From: Calonectria ilicicola
Lineage: Eukaryota; Ascomycota; Sordariomycetes; Hypocreales; Nectriaceae
Length of the DNA: 64,000 bases
Direction of reading: 5' to 3'
NCBI GenBank assembly: GCA_020809705.1
Contig: CP085830.1
Location: forward strand, 5,518,001 to 5,582,000
Of the stretch, positions 24,148 to 36,118 are shown piece by piece. The notes below the pieces were generated by a model. That model did not search any database. It was given only the letters and a program-made list of their open reading frames with translations, and was not told the DNA's origin. Position 1 is the first letter of the stretch. Every line of letters starts with the position of its first letter. Made by a program: the position numbers and the translations under genes.

Positions 24148-25791
24148 TTAGAGAAAGAAATCCTCAAATCTATTCTCAGTTTTAATATTCTCGTCCCTCA
24201 TTAGCTTCAACCACCTAGTAGCTTTCCGGTAAGGCTTCCCATAGCAGCTCAACTGTTCAAATCGGTCTATAATCCAGTCCTGATGAATAGAATCTTTAGT
24301 CTCCAGCATTACCATGAATAATGGCCAAGCTACGCGTGCAATCGCGTTTGTCCCATCCTTTTTCCAGGCATAGTTGGCCAGCTTCAATATATTGAAGCTT
24401 GCTTCCGCTCTCTGATTTTCGGCATTGTTCATGTTCGTCACAAGGGACAAGTCCAAGACACTCGCATAGTACTGCGGCACCACCCAACATATAGTCATTA
24501 GGAAACGTTCATCAAACTCATGTAGCGGAGACGACAGTTTGGCAGATATTGAAAAAATTAAATCATACTGCTCTCTCAAGTCTTGAATCATTCGGATAGC
24601 CGCATTGACAAGGGAAGTCGCCTCCATTCCTCCGCTCCGAATTTGCGCCACCATCAGGCGCAGCGTAGAGCAATGCCGGTAAAGTCGAAATGCAGACTCA
24701 TTTTCAGCATCATACAGCAGTTCCGACGGAGGATACTCAACGCCCCAAATGGCTTGGAAGACTGGCGCCGACTGCTCGTATATCCCGGAAAGAAAATGAC
24801 ACCAAGGTAGCTCGAGCTGTGATGATCCGCCCAATCCCATCATTTTAGCGAGTGATTGGTTAAGCTGACCGCCCAAACCAAAAGAGGACGCCCGGGCATC
24901 CAGTACTGTTAAGCGCACCAAAACTCGGCCGGTTATATAGGAAAGACTCTGAGCATGTTGGTCCAAGAGGCCTGTAGAGGTTGAATCCGTGCCACTACAG
25001 CTTAACAAGGCCAAAAGACAAGTCAAATTAGCTTCAATGATAGATGTTGCGCCTTTGAAATGCTGGTAGAGTGACATGTAGCTCACATTGTCACCAAAAG
25101 ACTCTTCATAGACAAGTATTAACCAAATGGCAGCCAACACTCGACTCAATTCAGTCGGTGGTAACGCTTCAGCGACTGTTTTACTAAGATTATGAATAGC
25201 CTGGCAATAATGATGCAAGGCTTCAATTCCAAGCTCCTCGCTCCCACTCCGCTGTGAATGGTCTGTCAGTATAGCCATGTACTGTTTGCCAATGGCGAGA
25301 ACAGAATGCATAATGAGGGCCGATGAGGATCCGAACTGGAATATTATGGATGGGACGGAATAAATCGGATTTTTTGTATCATGAAGGCTGACGAAAATGG
25401 TCCTGTACAAGAAGACAGCTTGATGATCCTTCTGCCCAAGCCACAGCCCAGATTGGGAGTAATGAGAGGCTGGAACCAGTGTACATGGGTGCCAATTGAT
25501 GTCAGTCTGAGTTTTTAGCGGTGAAGATGCCACTGAAAGCGGAGAATCTGCCGAAACTGGGCAGGTTTGGTCTCTCTGCTGGGCATCACCATCCCCTCGT
25601 GGAGTTTCAGGTCTGCTTCTCCATGACCACACGCATGGACGCGAGATGCGGGCACAGCGCCGGCATACGGGCCTCGTCTCGTCACACTTGACTTTTCTCT
25701 GGCGACAGGTCCGGCATCCAGTGCGCGATCGGGTGCCACTTCGATTGCCGAAAGCACCGACGTAGATTGAGCTGCAAGCTTCGGGCGGCAT
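24148..25791 (-). CDS. Zn2Cys6 transcription factor, fungal_trans_2 type (547 aa)
   Basis: Single open frame. The Met at 25791 is preferred over the one at 25896 because it lies just before the DNA-binding region. The zinc cluster is C26-x2-C29-x6-C36-x6-C43-x2-C46-x6-C53, near the N-terminus, followed by Pro/Ser-rich linker and a helical regulatory domain of the fungal_trans_2 type with the usual C-terminal W-L-M block (KATRWLKLM, close to the end). The gene is divergent from the aminotransferase gene at 26252, with 460 bp between starts, so it may regulate that gene; this is inference from position only. No intron is needed to keep the domain intact. Confidence 0.88.
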   Translation of the reverse strand: MPPEACSSIYVGAFGNRSGTRSRTGCRTCRQRKVKCDETRPVCRRCARISRPCVWSWRSRPETPRGDGDAQQRDQTCPVSADSPLSVASSPLKTQTDINWHPCTLVPASHYSQSGLWLGQKDHQAVFLYRTIFVSLHDTKNPIYSVPSIIFQFGSSSALIMHSVLAIGKQYMAILTDHSQRSGSEELGIEALHHYCQAIHNLSKTVAEALPPTELSRVLAAIWLILVYEESFGDNVSYMSLYQHFKGATSIIEANLTCLLALLSCSGTDSTSTGLLDQHAQSLSYITGRVLVRLTVLDARASSFGLGGQLNQSLAKMMGLGGSSQLELPWCHFLSGIYEQSAPVFQAIWGVEYPPSELLYDAENESAFRLYRHCSTLRLMVAQIRSGGMEATSLVNAAIRMIQDLREQYDLIFSISAKLSSPLHEFDERFLMTICWVVPQYYASVLDLSLVTNMNNAENQRAEASFNILKLANYAWKKDGTNAIARVAWPLFMVMLETKDSIHQDWIIDRFEQLSCYGKPYRKATRWLKLMRDENIKTENRFEDFFL

Positions 25792-26251
25792 GATTCGTCG
25801 CCCAGCGATCAGAGCAGGGATTGGATGAGGTTGATAAAGCAGGTTTTTGGTGTGCACAGACGCCCCAAGTTCCAAAAACATCAAATGTGTCTGCAAATAT
25901 TTCTAGAACAGAACTTCAATCCTGGCTGGAGCCGGTTACTGTCGGTCCGAACTGGGGATTTCACCCTTGCCAGTGTCTGTAATTGTCCCCACTGGTCAGA
26001 CGTTCACGAGGACGCGGTCCTGGGCTTCTAGCGCCGTTTTGTGGTGCGAGTCTTGTACTGATAGCCGAGCACGACCAGGCTCTGACCCACCGATAGGCGA
26101 GCTGTAAGATTGAGTTGCCTACAATTTTTACGTGAGACTACTCAGACAGTTGACAGTGGCAATGCGATGGTAAATATAAGTATCCAAAGCCGCATTCTAG
26201 TAGACATATTTTGATAGTAAATAGCAGCATTAAAAGCACTTGTTCAGCAAC
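25792..26251. promoter_or_regulatory. Divergent promoter, regulator / aminotransferase
   Basis: 460 bp between the starts of a Zn2Cys6 regulator (minus) and an aminotransferase (plus). It must carry both promoters; no specific operator was identified. Confidence 0.4.
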
Positions 26252-27569
26252 ATGGCCATCCAAAAAGGAAACAACCGAAATGGAGCTTCACGCTTCTCGT
26301 CCCTCCCACTAGTCAAAGCCGCCGGCCCATTCGCTCTCACTGCGAAGTTCAATGCAGACTCAAACATTGACAAAGTCAACTTGCTCATTGGGGCATACCG
26401 AGACGACAATGGAAAGCCGTGGCAATTGCCCTCGGTACAAGAAGTCGGTTATACGGCCTCCAGCTCACAACCCCGGAGACTAACTCCATTCCCAGGCCAA
26501 AAAGAGAATCAACATTGAATCATGTACTCACGAGTACTTGCCACTTGTCGGAAGCACTGATTTACTTGAAAACGCGAGGCAGCTAGTGCTCGGAAGTGAG
26601 CTTTTGGAGCAAGTAGGCGATTCGGTGGCATCCATTCAAACCGTTTCAGGAACCGGTGCCAACAGCCTCATCTCCCGTTTTGCGCAAGACCATATTCGTC
26701 CCGGGAATATCTGGCTCCCCGATCCAACATGGGAAAATCATGATCATATTTGGCGGGACAATGCCCCCGATGTCACCCGGCGTTCTTACCCCTATTACAA
26801 TGCATCTACCAAGTCCTTTGACTTTGAAGGAATGATGCACACTTTGAGAGAGGAAGCTCGAGAAAATGACGCCATTCTCCTCCATGCCTGTGCTCACAAT
26901 CCAACAGGCTTGGATCCTACAACCGCTCAATGGAGAGAGATTGCGGCTCTTTGCAATGAGAAGAGACTGTTTGTAGTTTTCGATTCAGCATACCAAGGTT
27001 TCGCCTCTGGAAACTTGGATCGCGATGCTTGGGCGATAAGACACTTTTTCTTGTATCCAAACTTGGAAATGGCCATTTGTCAGTCCTTTTCCAAAAATCT
27101 AGGGCTATACGGGGAGCGCGTTGGGGCGCTACATCTTGCCGTCTCTCGGACCGTTACTCCACCAATTACTCAAAGAGTGCTAGACCGCCTGGTTGACGCC
27201 CAGAGAACTCTTGTATCAATGGCACCACTCTTCGGTGCCAGGGTTGCAAATACAGTGCTTTCTCACAAGGATCTGCGTAATATCTGGGCGGGTGATTTAT
27301 GCACAATGAGCGGGCGCATCAGAGCTCTGCGCAAGGCCCTTTACAATGCCTTGTCAGATTTGCAGACACCTGGGTCGTGGGATCATATCTTGGACGCTAC
27401 GGGCATGTTTTGCTACACAGGTCTAACAAAATACCAAGTAGAGAGACTACAAGAGATGCATCATGTCTACATGCTACCATCGGGACGCATGTCGGTTTGC
27501 GGATTGACCACGACAAATGTCGAGTACGTGGCGAGAGCAATCCACAGCGTAGTTTTAGCAGAGGATTGA
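26252..27569 (+). CDS. Aspartate/aromatic aminotransferase family enzyme (class I, PLP)
   Basis: Two exons, 26252-26443 and 26496-27569, 421 residues; the 52-nt intron has donor GTCGGT and acceptor CCCAG. The fold-type I motifs are in order: N-terminal KVNLLIGAYRDDNGKPW, the phosphate/substrate segment SGTGAN, the HNPTG motif (in ACAHNPTG), the cofactor-contacting FDSAYQGFASG, the PLP-lysine segment SFSKNLGLYGERVG, and a C-terminal SGRMSVCGL with the substrate-binding Arg. It should transfer amino groups between aspartate (or an aromatic amino acid) and 2-oxoglutarate. No mitochondrial presequence is evident and no PTS1 is present, so a cytosolic place is likely. An adjacent divergent regulator suggests inducible use, perhaps in amino-acid catabolism. 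Confidence 0.9.
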
Positions 27570-27993
27570 AGGAGTAAAACTGTACTTTATTAGACCAAAA
27601 ATACCACAAGGTTACTTTCTCATTCTCTTTCTGCCCGAGTGAAGACAAGAATTAGGCACAGATGACGCTCCAGAACAAATGAGTCAGTCGTGGCGCGAGT
27701 CCGACAACGGCCCCACAACCGGAGCGCGCCGGAGGTGATGACATATTCGGAGCTGTCATGATCAGGCCAGAAATCCGGCCCACCAGTTTCTCCAGGGATG
27801 TGTTTATTTGCAGTGTAAATGAAAGAAAACAGAATGATGTCACTTGGGTTGTACCACAAATCCGATGGCTCATACAAGGCACAGTGACTGTTGATAAGGA
27901 TGGCTGGCTACTAGCGGGGAAATCGGAATAACTCATCATTTTGTAATTCATTCTTTATTTCATGTTTATTCGTGCTTGAATCATAATCATTTT
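27570..27993. other. Intergenic region between convergent genes
   Basis: 424 bp between two stops; no gene recognised. Overlapping short frames on the minus strand lack family resemblance. Confidence 0.45.
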
Positions 27994-29725
27994 CTATGTA
28001 AAGCGGGATTTCAGAATATCGTCATATTCTGCCCTCTGGTTCAGCTTCTTGCGCACCACATCATCCGCATCCTCGCACCAAAACTCGGCCAAATCTTTCT
28101 CGGTTCGAGTAGAGATGCGTCCCTTGGGAGAGAGGTGGTCATCAAGGATAGGAGTCATGGCTCCCTGGTTGGTCAAACCATGCCAGAACCACATGCCCTT
28201 GGACCTCCACATCTCATCAATAATGTTAGGGATAGGAATTTCGTGCCACAGCTTGACAGGTGCGGGTGCTTCTTCGGTGTCCTCCAGTTGCTCCCGCATC
28301 TTGCTCACAAACTCTCTTCGGCGCTTGGCATAGAATGAGTATCTGTCACCGACCAACTCATCGGCTTTGCATCCGGCGATGCAAGGTGGCACGTTGAGCA
28401 TCTCAACGGGCAAAGAGGCAATCCATTCCAGGTCAATCAAGCATGTGACGTTCCACTCATCATCAACGAAAATGTCGCCCTGACTCAAGTCGGTCATTTG
28501 AACAAGGTAGGGTCCATTGCGGTAGTCTCGCTTGAGGTGGCGGTGCGAAAGTGCTCGCAGTAGCGTGATGCCGGCCATCTGGCGTCGGCAGTCGTCCTTG
28601 TCCTGCACAACCGTCATGTCGGAAAGGAATCGGTTCTCGTGCAAGCGAATGAGTCCATCAGCAAAGTCATCAGTGGCGGTGTGCTTTGCGTCAGAGTCGA
28701 TTGTGCTGTCAACGCCCTGGCTTTCGAGGGTGGCTACAGAGCTAGACAGGTAGCGGTTGGATAGCGCGACTGTGCCGTCGTCGTTGAACTGGAACGAACC
28801 AATGCGCGGCTGGGGTATGCGGGCTAGGGACAAGATTATCCGGGATAATCCCTGGAATAGTGTCTTTCTTCGCTCCCTGTCGTCCCTGTAGTTGGCCCAA
28901 ACGCTGGACAAGGGCTGACCGATTTCAGGGCCAATGTACTCTGTCAGCATGTACCCCGAGGAGATGGATAGCTCCGTCGAGTTCAGGATGTATCTTGAGA
29001 GCATCCTTGATGAAAAGACCCAGAACAGGCGACGGAGGTAGTGGCCAATACGGCGAAAGAATGAACGATGCCTCACATGAGTATACTATTGATGTAAGAC
29101 ATGGGTGTTAAAACACGGCACGACACTGGCACTAAGGCCATTTGAGTGAAGGGAATAAACTTACGTGACGTCCATCAGAGAGACCAAAGCCGTACAAGTG
29201 AGGTATTCGGATTTCTGGACACTTTCGCTCCATCCACACGTGGGCTCCCACCTCGCTTCTGATCTTCTCATCAAGCTTGTCCTCGCCAACGCAGTGCGGC
29301 TTGGGGCAGCGGAAAATGAGGGTAATAGGCTCCGCATCGCCAATGGAGACCTTGACGGGGATGCAGATGTTGAAGGCGCCCTGGGTCCAGCGCTTTTGGT
29401 CCAGGACGGCACAGCTGGCCTGGTTTTCGCTGAGGCCCAGCTGGTGGCGCACGAGGGCCTCAATGGTGTCAATGTCGTCAAAGAGATCCTCGTACTGCTC
29501 GTTGGTGGCCTCGACAGAGTTCATCTTGTTGAGCACATTGGTGCTCTCGCGCGTGGCCGAGTCATAGGAGACGGTGGCGGCGGGCTGGGGCAGCGGTGAG
29601 TCCTCAGACGACGCGGCCACATCGCGACGGCGGCGAGTCGACGACCGGGCCTCGTCCTGGACGGAGCCAGTTCCGGACCCGGCAGTGCGCGATGTGCGAG
29701 TCCTATGGCGCGACGACTTGGCCAT
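27994..29725 (-). CDS. Aminoglycoside phosphotransferase (APH)-like kinase superfamily protein (550 aa)
   Basis: Two exons, 29725-29165 and 29085-27994; both splice boundaries are phase 0 (GTAAGT ... CAATAG, 76 nt). The N-terminal about 60 residues are Arg/Ser-rich and probably disordered. The kinase-like fold begins near LVRHQLG and includes the N-lobe strand FNICIPVKV and EVGAHVWM. The C-lobe has the catalytic-loop equivalent TDLSQGDIFVDDEW and the metal-binding DLEW. The usual metal-binding Asn of the loop is Asp here and the usual His is Ser, so activity may be altered. This large fungal family is not known to confer drug resistance; substrates are mostly unknown. The predicted location is cytosolic or nuclear. 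Confidence 0.82.
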
Positions 29726-30669
29726 GGCGATGGGTGGTGACGGGGGTTCGCAGGCAAGGAGCGAGGAGCCGTCGTCTAGATATGCAACTCATGCGTACAG
29801 ATGAGATACAGCCGAGAATGTACGGTGAGTGTACCCCACCTACGGATGGATGGACGGAGTGAGCTGAAACAGTAGGATTGGCGCCGCCACGTGACTGAAC
29901 ACGAGATTGTGCGTCCTAGAGGGAGAGATGGAGAGAGAGACAGACGTAGTGAGAGTGGAACACTCGCCACTTTGCGTGAGCATTGGGCATCACCGAACAA
30001 ATAACAGCAAGACTCTCGTGCAAGAGACCCCAGGTCGTCTCGTCAACACATGTGTCACCGGCCAATTCGATCTTCAACCACAGCCAGGCCCACGCTACAC
30101 ATGCACCCCTCCTTGCTCGTGGTGGACCTCGTCGGGTAGCGAGCGAGCTGCGAGTCGCCTTACGAGTGGCTATTCCCAGTTGAGACATGCGCAGACACAC
30201 CCGGCACGGCACCTACATTAGCATCAAAACAACCCGATTGATGCCGTGCCGTTTTGTTCGTCGCGTCTCCGTCCATCCCTCGTCAAAACCGACGGGCGCG
30301 GGAAGCGGGGTTGACGGCCAACGATGGGATCGACGCCATGGACCGGGTTATGACTCGTCAATCATGGACATGTGTGCCCCACTCTCTAATCCAACAGACA
30401 GTTCTAGAAGAAGCTTGTACATATCCAGATGAACCCTTCTCTCCTGACTGAAACATGAATCCGGTCATGGATTCTGATTGACGCATCGACCAAGGGATGG
30501 TTGATCATCATTTCCAACAATGGAAACCCTGGCATGACATGTAACCATCCACACGGCTGCAGGGTAGCTGGCTACCATTTGATGAAACATGACATTAGAA
30601 TTCAAACTAACCAGAAATACAAACTAAGACGATGGTCAAGTATCTAGGATGCTTTTATTATCATTATTA

Positions 30670-30719
<50 letters not shown>

Positions 30720-31597
30720 AATTTTATATCATCCTTTCAGCCATGTTTGTACAAAACTGGTGGTATCTACAGAACTTGGTGGAGCAATCCTGTCTTCCAT
30801 TGTTTATGTACAAAGTGCGCGCTCGACGAAGTGTTAACTGGTGTATAATTCAAGTAGTGAGCCAATAAACTCTATTGTCTAAGCCACTTATTTCCACTTA
30901 TGGAACAAACTCAGATATTTTGTTCGACTTCTTCACTCGCTCCCTTCACTGACACGCGGCAGAAAGCGCCAAACCCAAGACTTTGAGCCCACAAACAGCG
31001 CATTGACTGAACGAGCCTTTCACTGCTGGATAAAAAATTATGAAGTAAAAATCTAAGCCTCGGCATCTCGATGCTCTGTCTAATAATACATCCTCGTCCG
31101 CCCCATCTCAACAAACGGATCCTGATCGGCATCGGGACAACCCAGGTCCCGCAGCACCTCGGCGGGCCGGCGCCCACCCCGTATTCAGCGAGAACAAGAA
31201 ACACACTAGCCGTCTTCGGCGTTGTTGACCGAGATGATGCGAGAAATGTCTACGGGAACCGAGGCTCACTTACAGTTCTCACTGATGGCCAGCCTCAACA
31301 TTGGTAAGATCGCTCACAACGAACCTCATTCAGATAAGATAGAGTTCATGTAGCGCGCTGATTACAACTCACCATGCTCAATTGCTTTGTAAACTCGACC
31401 GAGTCAAGCTTTAGCTTCGACCACACGGACCACTGTGTGTTACCTCCACTATTAACGGGTCTGTAACTATTCTGGATTTGTCACGCATGCTCAATGCAGA
31501 GATGCCGTCATTTCTGGCATCCCTATAAATGGCCAGCCTGGCCCGTATTGGCACACCGTCTTCTGTCTCCAATTCAAACCATACAGACTCGTTCAAC
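29726..31597. other. Intergenic region between divergent genes
   Basis: About 1.9 kb between an APH-like gene and an MDR reductase gene, transcribed away from each other. It contains a TTA microsatellite at 30656-30718; otherwise no gene is recognised. Confidence 0.5.
30656..30718. repeat. (ATT)n trinucleotide microsatellite
   Basis: About 63 bp of nearly pure ATT repeats with two interruptions to ATC at the left end. It creates an artificial poly-Tyr open frame, which is not a gene. Confidence 0.95.
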
Positions 31598-32653
31598 ATG
31601 TCAGTTCCCGAACAGTTCAAGGCCGCCTACGTCGCCGGCCCTCGTGCCCCCGTTGTCGTCGAGGAGCGCTCGCTGCCCGCCGCCGAGGCTGGCGAGATTA
31701 CGATCAAGATCACCGCCACCGCCATTAACCCTGTCGACTGGAAGATTCGCGAGTATGGTGCCTTTCTCAAGCAGTGGCCCGCCGTTCTCGGCTCTGACGC
31801 TGCTGGTGAGGTTGTAGCTCTTGGACCTGACGTTTCCGGCTTCGCTGTCGGCGACCGCGTCTTTTTCCAGGGTGTTATTGGCAGATATGAATTCGCAACC
31901 TTCCAGCAGTACTGCAAAATGCCCGCTGCCCTTGTGTCAAAAACACCCAGCAACATCACCGACGACCAGGCTGCCGGCATTAGTCTGGCCACCGTTGCCG
32001 TTGTTGTCGGATTTTACGACAAGACCGGCCGGGGCTTGACCCCACCCTGGGACGAGGGTGGTAAAAAGGTGGGCAGTGGAAAAGCTATTGTCGTTATCGG
32101 AGGCAGTTCGTCCGTCGGCCAGTACGCAATCCAATTCGCCAAGCTCTCGGGCTTCGAAAAGATTATTACCAACGCCAGCTCGGAGCACCACGAGTACCTC
32201 AAGCAGCTCGGCGCTCATGTCGTGCTAGACCGCGCATCTTCCGAGCCCGAGGATTTCGTGGCCGCCGTCGGTGACCTGCCCTTGGAGTTTGTATTTGACT
32301 CTATCGCCATTGAGTCCACACAGCGCCTTGGCGTTGAAGTGCTGCAGGCCACCAAGACACAAGACTCTGCCGTCGTCATTGTTCAGCAGGTCAACCCAGC
32401 AGCCGCTGAGCTGGGCCAGTCGAATGAGCCCAAGGTTGAAATTAAGCAAATCCTCGGCCTTGGCAGCAGCCCGACCCTCCGATACCTGACTGAGCCCATG
32501 GCTAGGCATCTAGGGGAGTACGTCGCGGCCGGAGAGCTCGTCCCGAACCGACCTGTCGTTACCCCAGGAGGTTTGCAAGGTCTGGATGAGGCTTTGGAGA
32601 AGAGCAAGAAGGGTGTTTCAGGAGTCAAGGTGGTTATACGGCCCCAGGAATAG
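31598..32653 (+). CDS. Medium-chain dehydrogenase/reductase (zinc-less quinone/enoyl reductase-like)
   Basis: Single-exon gene, 351 residues from the Met at 31598; an upstream in-frame Met at 31529 adds 23 residues. The GroES-like N-terminal domain has AINPVDWKIREYG and the Rossmann NADPH site VVIGGSSSVGQYAIQFAK. It lacks the Cys/His ligands of zinc alcohol dehydrogenases, so it is an MDR reductase of the kind that includes quinone oxidoreductases and stand-alone enoyl reductases of fungal metabolite clusters (ToxD-like). No polyketide synthase is in the window, so a metabolic role is not assigned. It ends 110 bp before the stop of the convergent NACHT gene. Confidence 0.85.
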   Translation: MSVPEQFKAAYVAGPRAPVVVEERSLPAAEAGEITIKITATAINPVDWKIREYGAFLKQWPAVLGSDAAGEVVALGPDVSGFAVGDRVFFQGVIGRYEFATFQQYCKMPAALVSKTPSNITDDQAAGISLATVAVVVGFYDKTGRGLTPPWDEGGKKVGSGKAIVVIGGSSSVGQYAIQFAKLSGFEKIITNASSEHHEYLKQLGAHVVLDRASSEPEDFVAAVGDLPLEFVFDSIAIESTQRLGVEVLQATKTQDSAVVIVQQVNPAAAELGQSNEPKVEIKQILGLGSSPTLRYLTEPMARHLGEYVAAGELVPNRPVVTPGGLQGLDEALEKSKKGVSGVKVVIRPQE

Positions 32654-32763
32654 AGATTAGATGAAATAAAAATAGATTTTTGAGCCGAAATGTACAAAAG
32701 AAGGGCATTTATACTGAAATAATACGGATAGAGTGTTTAGGAATGTCTCATCTTTCTGATAAC

Positions 32764-35700
32764 CTATTCTTGTAACGTTGTACTGGATTGAGCTCCTGCA
32801 TTGACAAGAATTTCAACGATTTGCTTGTGCTGCAAACGCAATGCGAGAGTCAGTGCCTCACTCATCCAAGATTCATGAAGAGTGCATCCTGCTTCAAGTA
32901 ATGCTTCGATGACCTCGATGGATTCTTGCTTAATAGCATTCTGAAGTGAGAACTCTATAACTCTACTCTTGCAACCATGCTCACGCCAATATTTGAGAAA
33001 GACATTCACCATTTCTAAATCTCCGATTTGGGTGGCCCTTCCCATTTCGGAGCCCGCCCAGTTTTCAAGATATAGGTGTTTAGGTATCTGCTTGTATAGC
33101 AGGTACTCTACTAATGCAGCCTGCCTTGACAAGATGCTGACAGAAAGAGATAACTGTAACATGGCTGCGATATGATTTGGATCAATAGAGTTGAAAAAAG
33201 CGTCAAGAGCCTTCTCTTGGCCGTGACAACATATGTGCCAGACCAGTTCAACTGTGCCTTTGGGATCGGTCCCGGCGTACGTGCCGCCGCGAAACTTTTC
33301 TAGGTCCGGATGAAGCATCTCGGATTTTTCGCGCGTTGGAATATCGGAATTAGAGATGAAACGAATCGAAGGAGCGTGAGCTGCGCTGCAAGCCCACTCC
33401 ATGATGGCTAGGTAATCCGGCTCCTGTTTAGTCTCAGAATCCCAGGGTGCTTTCACCAGGGCGTGGCCATGGACTAGGAGTCGGTCAAAAAGTTTCCAAG
33501 TTTTTGATTTAGATTCATAAAAACTCTTGGTATGAAAGAAGACATAGGACGCGGCATAGGCAAGGAAAGGGTGGTTGGCGTGAACGCTGGGAAGCGCCGT
33601 GTCTTGGTTGAGGCGTGCGAATGATGATAGAGTCTTATTGACGTCCGTTCTGGCCGAAATGGATTTGGCTCGACGTTTAAGCCGTATTGTAGGGTCAGAT
33701 AAAACCCCCCAAGAATCTCCAGCTGTTTTCCAGGCCAAATCTATTGGCTGCAGGGCGGGCCTAGGGCGTATGCGCTTGGCCAATGCGGTTTGGAAATCGC
33801 CAAAAAAGAGATATGTCGTGCATATCTCTCCAAGATAGTGGTCAGCCTTGTCAAGGTCCACGCTGAACCGTTCCAAGTCTTTGCCTGGTCCGTTAATGAA
33901 GAAGTGCCTGATGGAGCCATGAGCGAAGGAGGCGGTCTTAGTCTCCTCATCAACATCGACTAGGCCCTGGAACCAGGAGCTTAGCAGGTGTATGCCATTT
34001 AAATGTCGCTCAGGCATCGAGAATGGTTGCTTGATTTCGATCATTACCGACTCCTCGAGCTCGTCTAGAGTCATAGGTCGTGCGGCAGCTGCGATCCATG
34101 GGAGAAGTTTAAGGGCCACATCTTCCTTTCCCGAGGACACGATACGATTCAAGGCGCGATCGAAGATTTCGGTCAAGCTTTTAGGTATGTTTTCTCTTGA
34201 TATTGTCTCTCGGATCTCTTCATCGGTGGCTTTGTGGCATATCTCTTGGAGTTGAAAGGCAACCCATAGAAACCTATCGAGTTAGTTATCGCCCTGTACA
34301 GAGGACTATGCAACCCACATTCCATCTGAATATTTTACTAGCGCTTCTTTAATCTCCTCTATTAGTTTTGAATCCTTGACAATCAGATCCTCGTTTTCTA
34401 TTAGCGTCTCGAGAGTGGATGCCACATAGGTTGCGATATCCGATTGTCCGGATGAACACCCCATTGAGATGTGCTCGGAGGCGGGAAAGCTTCTTCCAAT
34501 CTCGTTGGAAATCGTATCACGAGTCGCTATAAATAACTTGATAGCAGAGTTTAGCTTGATTAGGGAGGCCAATGCGTTGAGCAGCTCTCGACGTTCTGTT
34601 ACTTCACACTCGTCCACCCCATCAACAATAATGTACAATTTGCGACCATCTGTAGTACTTTTATTAATGAGCTTCCTCAAGATATTTAAATCCAATGCAT
34701 GCTGCGATTTTATTGTATCCAGTAGAGCCAGAGTGTCATCATCCAGACTAGCTGACCCTATCACTTGACGTGTAAGAGACCCAAGGATGGTTTCCGATTT
34801 TAAAGAGTCGTTGTCATCAAATTTAGAAAAGAAGAATGCGACAAAATCACGCGGATCTCTTGTCTCAGTCAATACGTGGTCGACCACGCCGGAACTATTA
34901 TTTGGTCAGAGAAGGCCTCGAACGAGTTCGAGATACATACGCGAGAATTGTTTTTCCAGACCCAACTACTTATTGTTAGAACAGACGATGCAGTGGAGGA
35001 TGTACATACTTTTGCCAGAACACCAAAGCACTTGTGAATTGCCAGAAAACCATCTATCGTACTCTGGGGTCTTGAAACACCACTGGACGGTATCACTATG
35101 ACGCTTTTTACAATTCTGCCTGTGGGGTAAGGCATGGTCGTGGACAGAGAGTGTATCGAGAAGTTGCTTTCGATGCTCCCCTAACAAGGTCAATTATGGG
35201 CGGAGAAAGAAACATTGCGGCTTACGTTTACGTTGCTTTTCCAATCTCTGGTTTAAATCTTTAACTCTACTGCTCGTCTGGCCAGTAATGCGCCGCATCG
35301 CTCCTCGGAATGTTCTAGATTCTTCCTGCTCATTCAGCTGCAACTGCTGGCTTCGCAGAGTTACTTGAGTTCGAGCAAATTCAAGCTCTCTCTCAACTCG
35401 CTTCCCTTGGAAATCAATCTCCTTCATGTCAGGATTGAATTCCTGTTCCAGAGACTGCAAGAGAGAGTTGAAAAGTTGCTCATGCCCTGAATAGAATTAG
35501 CGAATCCTGAAGTATATAGTTGCCTGGAAAACACACAAGGGCGACGGATGGCTATGATGACGTGCTGACAGCACCGAATAACTGCAGCATGAAAGTCGCA
35601 TAGTGCTACTTGCACGCCTCTTGAATCTGGAAAGAGAACTTGATACTGGTCAAACTGGGGGCTAACGCTTTGAATGTTCATAAACAACTCAGTCAAGGCC

Positions 35701-36118
35701 TCAAAGTACGAGAGGAAATTTACGGCAATCTCCCAAGTCAGTTATGGAAACTTTCTTGTCTCTTCAACAATAAACATACCATCATAGTCAACCGCATGCT
35801 TCCCCAGACCAGTGCAGCAATCTGCGGGCTTGAGGACACAAATGTATCCACAACCGAAGAAAAGTCACGGACGCATTGAAGAATATTGTATAGGCGGCTA
35901 GCGATGCTTCGACCCTTTAGCGTGCGTCTCTTGGCATCAAGCTCAGCTGTAAATATGAGCACGGCCTGTTGGTCGGGGACATTTTTGACAGAGTCTAGGT
36001 CTTTGCGTTGCTCGTCTGTTAAAACAGATCTGAAACTATTGAGGGCATTTTCTAGGTTTCGGTCTGTCTTCACCAAGGTGAGCGCTGACGCGCGTGGAGG
36101 AACAGGCGCCATGAGCAC
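32764..36118 (-). CDS. NACHT-ankyrin STAND protein (fungal NLR-like, 1014 aa)
   Basis: Seven exons reconstructed: 36118-35780, 35699-35537, 35486-35226, 35180-35010, 34965-34941, 34894-34319 and 34273-32764. All boundaries are GT-AG with matching phase. The N-terminal about 225 residues are helical and resemble the N-terminal domain common in fungal NACHT proteins (DUF7708-like, with ALVWGSMRL). A coiled-coil-prone linker (about 225-255) follows. The P-loop SGKIGSGKTIL (about residues 308-318) is formed across a 25-nt micro-exon. Walker B is LYIIVDGVDEC, and a DGMFLWVAFQL block typical of these proteins closes the NACHT part. A winged-helix-like region follows, and the last about 170 residues form ankyrin-type repeats. 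Such proteins sense non-self or pathogen cues and trigger incompatibility or cell-death-like responses. No frame break is seen. Confidence 0.88.

Noticed and set aside
29132..29862. Multiple long frames on both strands around the APH-like first exon
   Set aside because: They are shadows of GC-rich coding sequence; only the minus-strand frame carries the domain and splices correctly.
30632..30868. Open frame with a poly-Tyr tract
   Set aside because: It is a translation of an ATT microsatellite with no other coding signal.
31598..32653. MDR reductase as part of a polyketide cluster
   Set aside because: No polyketide synthase or other biosynthetic core enzyme is present nearby.
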